64,000 nt of DNA. Source: Phytoamicus setariae (GTDB lineage: Bacteria; Pseudomonadota; Alphaproteobacteria; Rhizobiales; Rhizobiaceae). Positions 55,045-63,516 of this stretch are shown here, piece by piece. The stretch lies in contig NZ_JAEQNC010000012.1 of assembly GCF_016722925.1 (NCBI RefSeq), forward strand, positions 107,117-171,116. The letters are read 5' to 3'. Each line of letters opens with the position of its first letter. Position 1 is the first letter of the stretch. The notes beneath the pieces were generated by a model. It was not told where the DNA came from and searched no databases. It worked only from the letters and a program-made list of their open reading frames with translations. The position numbers and the translations under genes are program-made.

Positions 55045-56445
55045 TTAGAGGATTTCGTCGCGCAGGGCGTACCAGCGGTACATTCCCCACTGGCCGAGGC
55101 GGCGGAACGGCGTCAGGAGCCCGTGGCTCGGCAGAGGCGAGGTGAAGATCGGAAGGTCGAGGCTGACGCTCTTACCGGCGGCCATCTCAGCCATGCGGCG
55201 TCCGGCCTGCGCCGAATACATGACGCCGTTGCCGCCATAGCCCATGGCGTAGAACAGCTTCTGGGACGGATCCGGCTGGAAGATCCGGGGCATCATGTCT
55301 TGACTGACATCCACCCAGCCCCACCACGAGTAATCGATCTCGATGCCGCGCAGGATCGGGAACTTGCGGTAGAGCCCCTCCAACAGCAGCGCCAGATGCT
55401 TCGGATTGCTGGCGTCGCGGCCCGTGATGGCGCTGCGGCTGCCGATCTGCACCCGGCCGTCCGGCAACATGCGATAATAGTGGCGGAGCGTTCGCGTATC
55501 GGTCAGCGGAATGCGCGCCCTGAAGTTCAACGCCTGCTGCTCGCCCTCCGTCAGCGGCCGCGTGACGACCGAGTTCGACAGGATCGGCATCAGCCGATGC
55601 TTGGTCAGCGCGTTCATACCGGGCGAGGTATAGCCGGCCGTGGCGATGCAGACAGCGCGGGCGCGCACCGTGCCGCCGGGTGTCCTCAGATAATGCATTC
55701 CACCCTTCGTCGTGCAGTCTAGCACCGGGCTGGCAGTGTGCACTTTCGCGCCGAGCCGGCGTGCGAGGCGGAGATAGCCGAAGGCGAGCTTGGCGGCGTG
55801 GATGCCCATGCCGTCAGGTTCGTACATGGCGCCGCGGGCCTCCGCATCACGCACGAAGTCGCTGTGGACCTCGCTCCGCGAAACCAGGCGGGCGCGGTAA
55901 CCGAAGATCTCGTTGAGTACCCGGACTTCGCTTTCCAGAGCCGGTAGCATCTTGTCACGATGTGCGATGTAGAGATGGCCACCATCCTGCGGCTCGCAAT
56001 CGACCTCCGGCTCACGGACAAGCGAGCGAAAGAGGTCGAAGCCTTCGGTAATCTCTGCGTGCATCTTGCGCGCGACATCGACGCCCCAGCGGGCGATCCA
56101 TTGCGAGCGCTTTAGGCGGCCGGCGGAAATCTGCGCCTGCCCGCCACTACGGGTACTGCAGCCCCAGGCGACGCCGTTGGCCTCTAGAACCGTTGCTCTG
56201 ATGCCATGCTCGCGCGCCAAGTGGATGGCGCAGGAGAGGCCCGTATAACCCGAGCCGATGATGGCGACATCGACATCCATGTCGCCCGTGACGGGGCCGT
56301 CGTCCTCCGGTTCGGGGCCGGCCGTGCCGATCCAGTAGGTCGGGGCATAATCCTTGCCCGTGCCGGGGATTCGGTCATGGTTGGGGTCGTAGGCCGGATC
56401 GAAGGGTTGTCTTACGGCCTTCGGGGGTGTTGCGTGTAGTTGCAT
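55045..56445 (-). CDS. tauY: Taurine dehydrogenase large subunit (FAD-dependent, DadA-like)
   Basis: About 466 residues. The FAD motif VAIIGSGYTGLSCAIHLARE and the DAO-type body (WGCSTRSGGQAQISAGRLK, VCIATAGYTSPGMN, GYGGNGVMYSAQAGR) match DadA/PuuB oxidoreductases. Context (small subunit 17 bp upstream, xsc downstream) gives taurine dehydrogenase, which forms sulfoacetaldehyde and ammonia from taurine. ATG 56445 has GGAG upstream; the frame open to 56748 overlaps the small-subunit gene and is rejected. Confidence 0.92.
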   Translation of the reverse strand: MQLHATPPKAVRQPFDPAYDPNHDRIPGTGKDYAPTYWIGTAGPEPEDDGPVTGDMDVDVAIIGSGYTGLSCAIHLAREHGIRATVLEANGVAWGCSTRSGGQAQISAGRLKRSQWIARWGVDVARKMHAEITEGFDLFRSLVREPEVDCEPQDGGHLYIAHRDKMLPALESEVRVLNEIFGYRARLVSRSEVHSDFVRDAEARGAMYEPDGMGIHAAKLAFGYLRLARRLGAKVHTASPVLDCTTKGGMHYLRTPGGTVRARAVCIATAGYTSPGMNALTKHRLMPILSNSVVTRPLTEGEQQALNFRARIPLTDTRTLRHYYRMLPDGRVQIGSRSAITGRDASNPKHLALLLEGLYRKFPILRGIEIDYSWWGWVDVSQDMMPRIFQPDPSQKLFYAMGYGGNGVMYSAQAGRRMAEMAAGKSVSLDLPIFTSPLPSHGLLTPFRRLGQWGMYRWYALRDEIL

Positions 56446-56461
56446 AGCTTTGCTCCGGCCA

Positions 56462-56848
56462 TCAGTAGCGGGGTTGCAGGACTGGGCGGTTCTTGCGGAA
56501 CGCCTGCTTGCGGACGATCTTGCCGTCGCGGAAGGCGAAGATGTCGCAGCCCTCCGCCTCGATGCGGCTGCCATCAGCGGCCGTGCCGGAGAAGGTCCAT
56601 TCGGAGACGCCGTGATCACCATCGGCGAAATGGCTGTGATTGCCCCATTCGGCATCAGGCATCGCCTTCCACACGCCGCTGAAGGCATCGGCGATCGCCT
56701 GGCGTCCCGTAAAACGAACGCCGTAGACCTCAGGGCCGCCGACCGCATTGAAGACGCAGTCCTCGGCGAAGAAATGCATGATCCCGTCTATGTCGTGCCG
56801 GTTGAAAGCATCGAACAGGGATTTGAGATCGGTTGCAGTCAAATTCAT
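56462..56848 (-). CDS. tauX: Taurine dehydrogenase small subunit (NTF2-fold)
   Basis: 128 residues of the SnoaL/NTF2 type: LKSLFDAFNRHDIDGIMHFF, AEDCVFNAVGGPE, YGVRFTGRQAIADAF and DGKIVRKQAFRKNRP. TauX of rhodobacteria is a small protein of this class encoded next to TauY. Starts with ATG 56848 and is followed 16 bp later by tauY. Confidence 0.88.
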   Translation of the reverse strand: MNLTATDLKSLFDAFNRHDIDGIMHFFAEDCVFNAVGGPEVYGVRFTGRQAIADAFSGVWKAMPDAEWGNHSHFADGDHGVSEWTFSGTAADGSRIEAEGCDIFAFRDGKIVRKQAFRKNRPVLQPRY

Positions 56849-56953
56849 CAGTTATATCCTCTGGCTTGTCGGAAGGCATGGCTCCGCCAGGGGACGGCGA
56901 CTGCCATCCTCATGGGCCGCCACGGCCGGATCGATTGAGGTATTGCGAAGGGG

Positions 56954-57781
56954 CTAAAGCCGCCCCTTCCAGGGGATCAGCACCTTTTCGAGGTAGCGGA
57001 TCAGAAGGTCGAAAGCGAAGGCGAAGACGCCGATGATAAGAATACCCATGATCACGGTATCGCTCTGCAGATACTCGGCAGCGTTCAAGACCATGAAACC
57101 AAGACCACTGGTAGCGGCGACCATCTCCGCGGCAACCAAGGTTGCCCACCCGACACCGATACCGATGCGCATGCCGGTGAAGATTTCCGGCAGGGCCGCC
57201 TTCATGATCACCTGGCCGATGACCTGGGCGCGGGTCGCGCCCATCGCATAGGCCGCGTGGATCTGCTCCGTCGAGACCGAACGCACTCCTGCCCTTGCGG
57301 CGATCGCCATCGGCGCGAAGATCGCCAGATAGATCAGGAACACCTTCGGGAACTCACCGATGCCGAGCCAGATGATGACGAGCGGCAGGTAGGCAAGCGG
57401 CGGCAGCGGGCGGTAAAACTCGATGATGGGATCGAAGAGGCCGCGCACAAAGCGATTGACACCCATCAGGATGCCGATCGGCACCGCCGTGACCAGCGCC
57501 AGCAGGAAGGCGCCGAAGACGCGGCCGATACTGGCCACAGTGTGCTGCATCAGCGTCGAGTTCGAGACACCTTCCGTCATCGCCAACCAGAACTTGTCCC
57601 AGACCGAGAGCGGCGACGGCAGGAAGAGCGGCTTGACCCAGCCTAACTCCGTCACGAGGAACCACAGTGCGACGAGCACGGCCGCCGTCGCGAAGCTGAT
57701 TAGGCCGCTGCTGCCGTCACCCGGAGCACCGAAGATCTTGCCGGCCTTGGTGGGCTTGGCGCGTGTCACTCTGTCAAGCAT
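56954..57781 (-). CDS. tauC: Taurine ABC transporter permease
   Basis: About 275 residues with six membrane helices and the NitT/TauT contact loop (AAYAMGATRAQVIGQVIMKA, EIFTGMRIGIGVGWATLVAAEM). ATG 57781 overlaps tauB by 8 bp; the longer frame to 57886 lies within tauB. Confidence 0.94.
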   Translation of the reverse strand: MLDRVTRAKPTKAGKIFGAPGDGSSGLISFATAAVLVALWFLVTELGWVKPLFLPSPLSVWDKFWLAMTEGVSNSTLMQHTVASIGRVFGAFLLALVTAVPIGILMGVNRFVRGLFDPIIEFYRPLPPLAYLPLVIIWLGIGEFPKVFLIYLAIFAPMAIAARAGVRSVSTEQIHAAYAMGATRAQVIGQVIMKAALPEIFTGMRIGIGVGWATLVAAEMVAATSGLGFMVLNAAEYLQSDTVIMGILIIGVFAFAFDLLIRYLEKVLIPWKGRL

Positions 57782-58586
57782 GGGCCACCTCCGGGTCGCC
57801 GGACGCACGTTCGTCGCCGTAGATGATGCCGAGCACTTCCTCGCGCATGCGGATGAATTCCGGGCTCGATTTGATCGCGCGGGCATTGCCTTCCGCGAGG
57901 AAGCGGCGGTTGAAGTCGAGTTCGTAGGTATGTGTGATGCGGCCGGGGCGCGGCGACATGACGATTAGCCGCGATCCTAGGAACAGCGCCTCCTCGACGC
58001 TGTGGGTGATGAAGAAGAACATCTTGTTGGTAAGCTGCCAGACTTCCAGCAAGAGTTCCTGGATGGTCTCGCGCGTCAGCGCGTCGAGCGCCGCCATCGG
58101 CTCGTCCATCAGAAGCATGGCGGGGTCGCAGGTGAGCGCCCTTGCAATGCCGACGCGCTGCTGCATGCCGCCCGACAGGTGATAAATCATGTGGCGGTGA
58201 AAATCCTGCAACCCGACGAGAGCGAGGTTCTTCGTCGCGATCTCCCGCCGCGCCGCCTTGTCAACGCCGCGAAGCTTCAGGCCGAATTCGGTGTTCTCGA
58301 TCACGTTGAGCCAGGGCAGAAGCGCATGCTTCTGGAAGACCACGCCACGCTCGGCGCCCGGTCCGTTGACCCGGTGGTTGCCAAGCGAGATATCGCCTTC
58401 CGAGGGGGCCATGAAGCCCGCCATCAGGTTGAGCAGCGTGGTCTTCCCGCAGCCCGAAGCGCCGAGCGCGACGACGAAATCGCCGCTCTTGATGGTAAGG
58501 TTGACGCCTTTCAGGGCGATCACCGCCTGATCTGAGTACAGGCCCGGATAGGTCAGACTGATATTCCTGACGCTAAGTGTTTCCAT
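57774..58586 (-). CDS. tauB: Taurine ABC transporter ATP-binding protein
   Basis: 270 residues: Walker A GASGCGKTT, Q-loop FQKHALLPWLNV, signature LSGGMQQRVGIARAL, Walker B LLMDEPMAALD, typical of the NitT/TauT group. First gene of the operon; the expected tauA is not upstream of it. The only tauA-like gene is at 47850. Confidence 0.94.
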   Translation of the reverse strand: METLSVRNISLTYPGLYSDQAVIALKGVNLTIKSGDFVVALGASGCGKTTLLNLMAGFMAPSEGDISLGNHRVNGPGAERGVVFQKHALLPWLNVIENTEFGLKLRGVDKAARREIATKNLALVGLQDFHRHMIYHLSGGMQQRVGIARALTCDPAMLLMDEPMAALDALTRETIQELLLEVWQLTNKMFFFITHSVEEALFLGSRLIVMSPRPGRITHTYELDFNRRFLAEGNARAIKSSPEFIRMREEVLGIIYGDERASGDPEVAHA

Positions 58587-58683
58587 GAGAAATGCCTCCC
58601 TGCACCTTAGTCACGGTTATTGCGCGATGATATCGGCACTATCTGCGCAAGTAGGCCTGTACATTTGCCCATTGTGGCCACCA

Positions 58684-58697
58684 GACCGTGGACGGTC
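58684..58697. promoter_or_regulatory. Palindrome in the tauB-tauR gap
   Basis: GACCGT-GG-ACGGTC is a perfect 6-bp dyad with a 2-nt spacer, about 100 bp before tauB. It could bind a second regulator of the taurine operon. No known consensus is matched. Confidence 0.35.
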
Positions 58698-58784
58698 CTC
58701 AAAAGCATGCTCTCCTCCATTGATTGTTCCCACCCGGTTTTCCGATTTTGCGTGCATAGGGCTATAGCTGTTGCATCGCTTGCG

Positions 58785-58816
58785 TTATATCCAGTTTGCA
58801 AGTTTAATAGATCCAG
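58785..58816 (-). promoter_or_regulatory. Candidate TauR operator: two direct repeats
   Basis: Read on the minus strand, CTGGATCTAT (58807-58816) and CTGGATATAA (58785-58794) repeat every 22 bp, two turns of the helix. They resemble CTGGACYTAA, the direct repeat I recall as the TauR site of Rhodobacter capsulatus. They lie between divergent tauB and tauR, 25-56 bp before tauR. Confidence 0.65.
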
Positions 58817-58840
58817 ACATGCCGTTGGGGGGAACGCATT

Positions 58841-60334
58841 ATGCGGATTCACGTATCCGAGACGATCTTCTTTATCGACAGGGAAAGCGGGCTCGGCCTT
58901 CAGGCGCAACTGCGTGAAACAATTGTTTCGGCCGTAGTCGCTGGACGCATCCAACCTAGTGCACAATTGCCATCGACACGGCGTCTGGCAGGCTACCTTC
59001 AAATATCGCGCATAACTGTCACGCTCGCCTATCAGGAGCTCGTTTCGCAGGGCTACGTTGAGGCAGTGGGCCGCAGCGCCTACCGCATTGCCGGTAATCC
59101 GCCGAGCCGGAGCTTGGAGAACCATGCACTACCGGAGGGAGTTCAGCCGGTAAATTGGGACAGCAAGGTCACCATGGATTTTGGGGTGGTGCGTCAGGTG
59201 GAAAAACCTCTCGACTGGCGGCGCTATCCCTATCCATTCCTTTACGGCCAGATGGATCCGTCGCTCTTCGATCTAAACGCTTGGCGCGATTGCGCGCGAC
59301 GGGCGCTCGCTCGCGAGGACTTCATCCTTATGGCGAGTGATTTCGCCGCCTCCGACGACGTGCGCCTCGTCAACTACATTTGCTCGCGTACGCTGCCCCG
59401 CCGCGGTATTCATGCCAAGCCCGAAGAAATCCTCGTTACTGTAGGGGCACAGAATGCGCTATGGATTGTCACGCGGCTGATCCTCGAAAAAGGCTTCAGC
59501 GCGGCCTGCGAAAACCCGTGCCACCCTGACATCAGCGCCACGCTGCTACTCAGTGGCGCCAAGGTCACCACAATTGATGTCGATGCGGAGGGGCTTCCAC
59601 CAGAAAGTCTGCCTGATGATATCGACGCCGTATTCGTCACGCCCAGCCATCACTCCCCGACCGGGGCAACCATGCCGATCGACCGCCGGATACGATTGCT
59701 AAAGGCAGCGACTGAAAAAGACTTCGTGATTGTGGAGGACGATTACGAGTTCGAGATCAGCTTCCTGGCCCCGCCCTCCCCAGCTCTAAAGGCGTTCGAT
59801 ACGACGGGCCGCGTGCTTTATATCGGTAGCTTCTCCAAATCGCTCTTTCCCGGCCTGCGGCTCGGCTATCTGGTAGCACCTGCGCCATTCATCCGTAAGG
59901 CACGGTCATTGCGCTCACTTATGTTACGACACCCGCCGGGTCACCTACAACGCACCGCCGCATACTTTCTTGCGCTCGGCCACTATGACGCTGTGCTGCA
60001 TCGAATGCGAAACGAGTATCACAAACGGCATGAACTCATGGCCGATGTGCTTCAGCGAGAAGAGCTTAACGTGGCTGGCGCTTCATCCTTCGGCGGCACT
60101 TCGTTCTGGATGGAAGGCCCCGATTGGCTGGATGCCGATTTGCTCGTGAACGAGTTAAGGCAAGATGGCGTTCTTGTGGAATCTGGTTCGCCTTTCTTCC
60201 CGACGCTTGACGGGCCGTGCCGGTATTTTCGTATGGGATACTCCTCTATCCCGCTTGCAAACATTTCTGAGGGGGTCGGTCGTGTCAGACGTTGTATCGA
60301 ACGCCTCAGGCCAATTGACAGGAATATGCTTTGA
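58841..60334 (+). CDS. tauR: Taurine-responsive MocR-type regulator
   Basis: 497 residues. An N-terminal GntR helix-turn-helix (GLGLQAQLRETIVSAVVAGR, LPSTRRLAGYLQISRITVTL) is fused to a class I aminotransferase-like domain (TPSHHSPTGATMP, IVEDDYEFE, GSFSKSLFPGLRLGYL with the PLP Lys). This is the MocR/TauR architecture; TauR activates taurine genes with PLP and taurine. Divergent from tauB with repeat sites in between. Confidence 0.93.
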   Translation: MRIHVSETIFFIDRESGLGLQAQLRETIVSAVVAGRIQPSAQLPSTRRLAGYLQISRITVTLAYQELVSQGYVEAVGRSAYRIAGNPPSRSLENHALPEGVQPVNWDSKVTMDFGVVRQVEKPLDWRRYPYPFLYGQMDPSLFDLNAWRDCARRALAREDFILMASDFAASDDVRLVNYICSRTLPRRGIHAKPEEILVTVGAQNALWIVTRLILEKGFSAACENPCHPDISATLLLSGAKVTTIDVDAEGLPPESLPDDIDAVFVTPSHHSPTGATMPIDRRIRLLKAATEKDFVIVEDDYEFEISFLAPPSPALKAFDTTGRVLYIGSFSKSLFPGLRLGYLVAPAPFIRKARSLRSLMLRHPPGHLQRTAAYFLALGHYDAVLHRMRNEYHKRHELMADVLQREELNVAGASSFGGTSFWMEGPDWLDADLLVNELRQDGVLVESGSPFFPTLDGPCRYFRMGYSSIPLANISEGVGRVRRCIERLRPIDRNML

Positions 60335-60422
60335 TAGCCATCGTCGCCGGAGGCTTCTCGTTCTCTAAACAGCCGCCTTGAAAGGAGTCGAACCGTCGAG
60401 CTTGCTGGAGCGCAGATAGGCT

Positions 60423-61034
60423 TCAATGGAGCTTCAGGCCGGTGATGGCACATCGCTTATCATAGGTCTGGAGCACGAGCCGGCGAAACATCCGGTCGCG
60501 GACAATCCGCAAAGAAAGTAGCGTGGTACGGCCACGCTCTTGGTCAAATACAAATGGCGCCTGAGGACCATCATTGAAACCATATCCAAGTGTAGATGGC
60601 TCATCAATCCGAGGCAGTTCCGGTTCGTGCTCTTTGAAGCCAATCGCGACGATATGATTGAAGTCCGATACGGAGATTGGTCGTACCGCGGCCTGCGCTC
60701 TGCCAGAAATTCGACCGGCCTCGTTTAAGACCCCGCTCTCGATGACACCCTCTGGACCACTGAACGGAACTTTGTTGATGAAGTCGAGGTAGCTGCCTGG
60801 TTCAATCAGCGCTAGATACATGGTCGGCGCCTTCGGATCTTGTGTGACCTGCGCGACTTTAGCGATGGCGAAATACCCCCGCGCGGCGGACGCCTTTCGG
60901 GGCTCATAGTAGATGATCCAATCGCCGACACACGCTTGCACGCGGCCGAGATATTGCTTCGGGAATTGATACTGCTCCGCAGGGCTATCGTCGTAAATCG
61001 AATCTGAGCGATGGATGAAAACCCCGAACCCCAT
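60423..61034 (-). pseudogene. HNH-endonuclease-type protein lacking the HNH core
   Basis: 203 residues. The N-terminal 150 residues (GVFIHRSDSIYDDSPAEQYQ, FPKQYLGRVQACVGDWIIYY, EP, LIEPGSYLDFINKVPF) match the front of restriction-like HNH proteins. The C-terminus starts the HNH region (RDRMFRRLVLQTYDKRCAIT then GLKLH) and stops before any of the His-Asn-His residues. The family normally continues for about 70-90 more residues. It is either a pseudogene or a regulatory remnant. Confidence 0.75.
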
Positions 61035-61179
61035 TCTATGCCCCTCACAAAATTGACCCGGAGTTCTCGCCTCGGGCCTTCCCTAGGAAATCGCAGACAT
61101 TCAGGCTTCGTTTACCCTGTGGCCTTAGCAGGCCACGCCCCGGTGTTTGTTCCGGTGGAGATTGCGAACCAGGAATGCC

Positions 61180-63507
61180 ATGAGAAACCAGTCTGCTTCA
61201 TCTATTCAATTTCAGCGTAAGATTTCAACCTTCTGCGATGTCCGCATTGCGCCGCTCGTCTCACCCCGAGAGTTGAACAATGTCAGGCCGTATCTCATCA
61301 GTTTGATCATCTATCGCAAGTATCCGCCAACGCGCTCCGGCCGCACAGACTGGCTTTCGATCCAAGCAGCCTGCGGGTTGGAAACTGGAATGAGCGGCGC
61401 TCTGAGGAAGAACCTCCAGTCCGGCCTCGAGGCAATCACCCGCTGGATCGACAACGAACGGTCCAGCCAAGATGTCCGTCGCGAGCCGGCAACGGCAACG
61501 AGGAAATCCGCGCGCACTCATAGCCAAGGAGACGCGACCTCCAACGAGGCGTCGTATCAAACCAAGGCAAAGACTGGGGTACCGCCAAAACCAATAGAGG
61601 AGTTCCCCGAGCCACTCTTCGCTGCTTCGGAAGATCCGAACGAATTTACGGCGGCTCTTAGCTACCATATGCGCAGACACGGTGACACCTATTGGCATCT
61701 TCATCGGGCGATCGCCGACCGACATCAGGGTTTCGAGCGCTCCACGCTGGTAAGTTGGAGGAAAGGTACAAAGTCCCCACGCACCGTGGATAGCCTGGAA
61801 GTCTTGGCATCTTTCGAACGGCGTTATCGCCTACCCGCTGGGTATTTTAAGGCAAAGCTGCCGCACAAGTCACGTGCGGCTTCGGGTTACGAGCTCGGAA
61901 GCGACATATCCGCAGCCGAGCGAAGACGGCTGGTCTGGCATCTTCCCGATGACTTCAACACACTGCCCCTCGGAAAGCGTGAGGAAATCCTCGAATGGGT
62001 GCGCCGCGTAATCATCTCCGGATCAACGGATTACCGCCGCTTTCAAGCCTCCGCATCAAAACAGCGGTATGCGATACGCTTCCCGGCCGTCTCGTACGGT
62101 GGCACACATTCTCCTCGTCTAGTATCCGACGAGGTCGCCCACGGAAGCGAGGGGGATCATACTGCTATAGAGGATCCAGATCTCTTGGCTGGAGTGATCG
62201 ACGCGCCGCCGCGGTTGTCGATGGAGATGGCAAACCTGGTACATTTCAAGACTGCCACCCTGACCGCCGTTGGATTTCAGCGAAGCGGGGTCTGGGGTGA
62301 AGAGACGACGTCCCAAAAGATCGAACACCTTGGATTGATGTTCGGATCACTGGCAGCATCACCGAAGAGCGCTGTCAAAGGCTACGGCGTGCCGTTGGCG
62401 CAGTTGGCATTTGGACTGCTGGTTTTCCCAGGTGTCTGGGATTGGTACCTGCAGTGGCGCGAACGGCGGCGTGGGTTCTACACGAAGTGGGAAGAGGACA
62501 TGCTTCAGATCCTGCTCGGCATGGTTCGACCGGAAACCGGCTGGATGTGGCAGCACCGCGAACTTGCCCTCAATCTCAAGCCAATCGTGGGTCTGATCAC
62601 CGAGGCCGAAATCCGGACGGCTCAGAATGATTGGCATGGGGCGTGCGAAGCCTGCTTCAAACATGCAACGCAACGGCAGAAAGAGATTCAGCGCGTGGCG
62701 CGTGTCCATCGCGACCCTTTCGAACCAATCATGTGCGTGCTCGAGGCAGAAAGCCCACTTGGCGAATATCGAAAAATCACCGAAGAAATCGTCAAGCGGA
62801 TGCCGGATGAAAACAGCTATCCTCGGGCCGCGGCCGAAGCCGTCCGATCATTTCTTCTCCTCCGGCTCGGGCTTCACCTGGGGCTTCGTCAGAAGAACCT
62901 GCGGCAATTGCTGGTCTGCCCGCGTGGGCAGTTTCCAACGTCTGAGCGTCGTTTGGAGGACATGAAGCGCGGCGAACTCCGATGGAGCGAGCGTGATCAC
63001 GGCTGGGAGGTTCTGATCCCCGCCGTCGCGTTCAAGAACGCAAACTCCTCGTTCTTTGGCTCAAAACCCTTCAGGCTCATTTTGCCTGATCTTCAGGATC
63101 TCTATCACTATATCAACGCCTATGTTGATCGGCATCGTCGAGTCTTGCTTGGTGGGTCTGAAGACCCGGGCACCCTTTTCATCAAGACGGTGAAGACGAC
63201 CAGCAAGGACGCCGCTTTCAATCAGACCACCTTTTATGAGGCCTGGAAACTGGTGATCCAGCGCTACGGAATTTTCAACCCATACACCGGTCGTGGCGTC
63301 ATCAAGGGACTCTTGCCGCACGGACCACACAACGTTCGAGACGTGCTCGCAACCCATATCTTGAAGCAAACCGGCTCGTATGAGCAGGCAAGCTACGCCA
63401 TCCAGGACACGCCAGACATGGTCGCACAACACTATGGTCGCTTTCTGCCTCAGGATAAGGCCGCGCTGGCAGCGACGATCCTGAACCGGGTGTGGGAGGC
63501 CGCATAA
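61180..63507 (+). CDS. Very large tyrosine recombinase/integrase with N-terminal extension
   Basis: About 775 residues. The C-terminal 220 residues form a tyrosine-recombinase catalytic domain: Arg570 in GLRQKNLRQLLV, H714-x-x-x-N-V-R720 region in HGPHNVRDVLATHILK, and Tyr752 in AQHYGRFLPQ. The N-terminal two thirds have no named domain I recognise, apart from a possible XRE-like helix-turn-helix (LVSWRKGTKSPRTVDSLEVL) near residues 185-210 and a strongly charged linker (residues 90-130). ATG 61180 has AGGA 5 nt upstream. Typical integrases have 300-450 residues, so this is about twice the normal size. It may be the integrase of a mobile island. Confidence 0.82.
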   Translation: MRNQSASSIQFQRKISTFCDVRIAPLVSPRELNNVRPYLISLIIYRKYPPTRSGRTDWLSIQAACGLETGMSGALRKNLQSGLEAITRWIDNERSSQDVRREPATATRKSARTHSQGDATSNEASYQTKAKTGVPPKPIEEFPEPLFAASEDPNEFTAALSYHMRRHGDTYWHLHRAIADRHQGFERSTLVSWRKGTKSPRTVDSLEVLASFERRYRLPAGYFKAKLPHKSRAASGYELGSDISAAERRRLVWHLPDDFNTLPLGKREEILEWVRRVIISGSTDYRRFQASASKQRYAIRFPAVSYGGTHSPRLVSDEVAHGSEGDHTAIEDPDLLAGVIDAPPRLSMEMANLVHFKTATLTAVGFQRSGVWGEETTSQKIEHLGLMFGSLAASPKSAVKGYGVPLAQLAFGLLVFPGVWDWYLQWRERRRGFYTKWEEDMLQILLGMVRPETGWMWQHRELALNLKPIVGLITEAEIRTAQNDWHGACEACFKHATQRQKEIQRVARVHRDPFEPIMCVLEAESPLGEYRKITEEIVKRMPDENSYPRAAAEAVRSFLLLRLGLHLGLRQKNLRQLLVCPRGQFPTSERRLEDMKRGELRWSERDHGWEVLIPAVAFKNANSSFFGSKPFRLILPDLQDLYHYINAYVDRHRRVLLGGSEDPGTLFIKTVKTTSKDAAFNQTTFYEAWKLVIQRYGIFNPYTGRGVIKGLLPHGPHNVRDVLATHILKQTGSYEQASYAIQDTPDMVAQHYGRFLPQDKAALAATILNRVWEAA

Positions 63508-63516
63508 GCGGCCTGT

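Noticed and set aside
53962..55722. 586-codon plus-strand open frame opposite xsc and tauY
   Set aside because: Spans two well-supported opposite genes and the gap between them; no recognisable domain.
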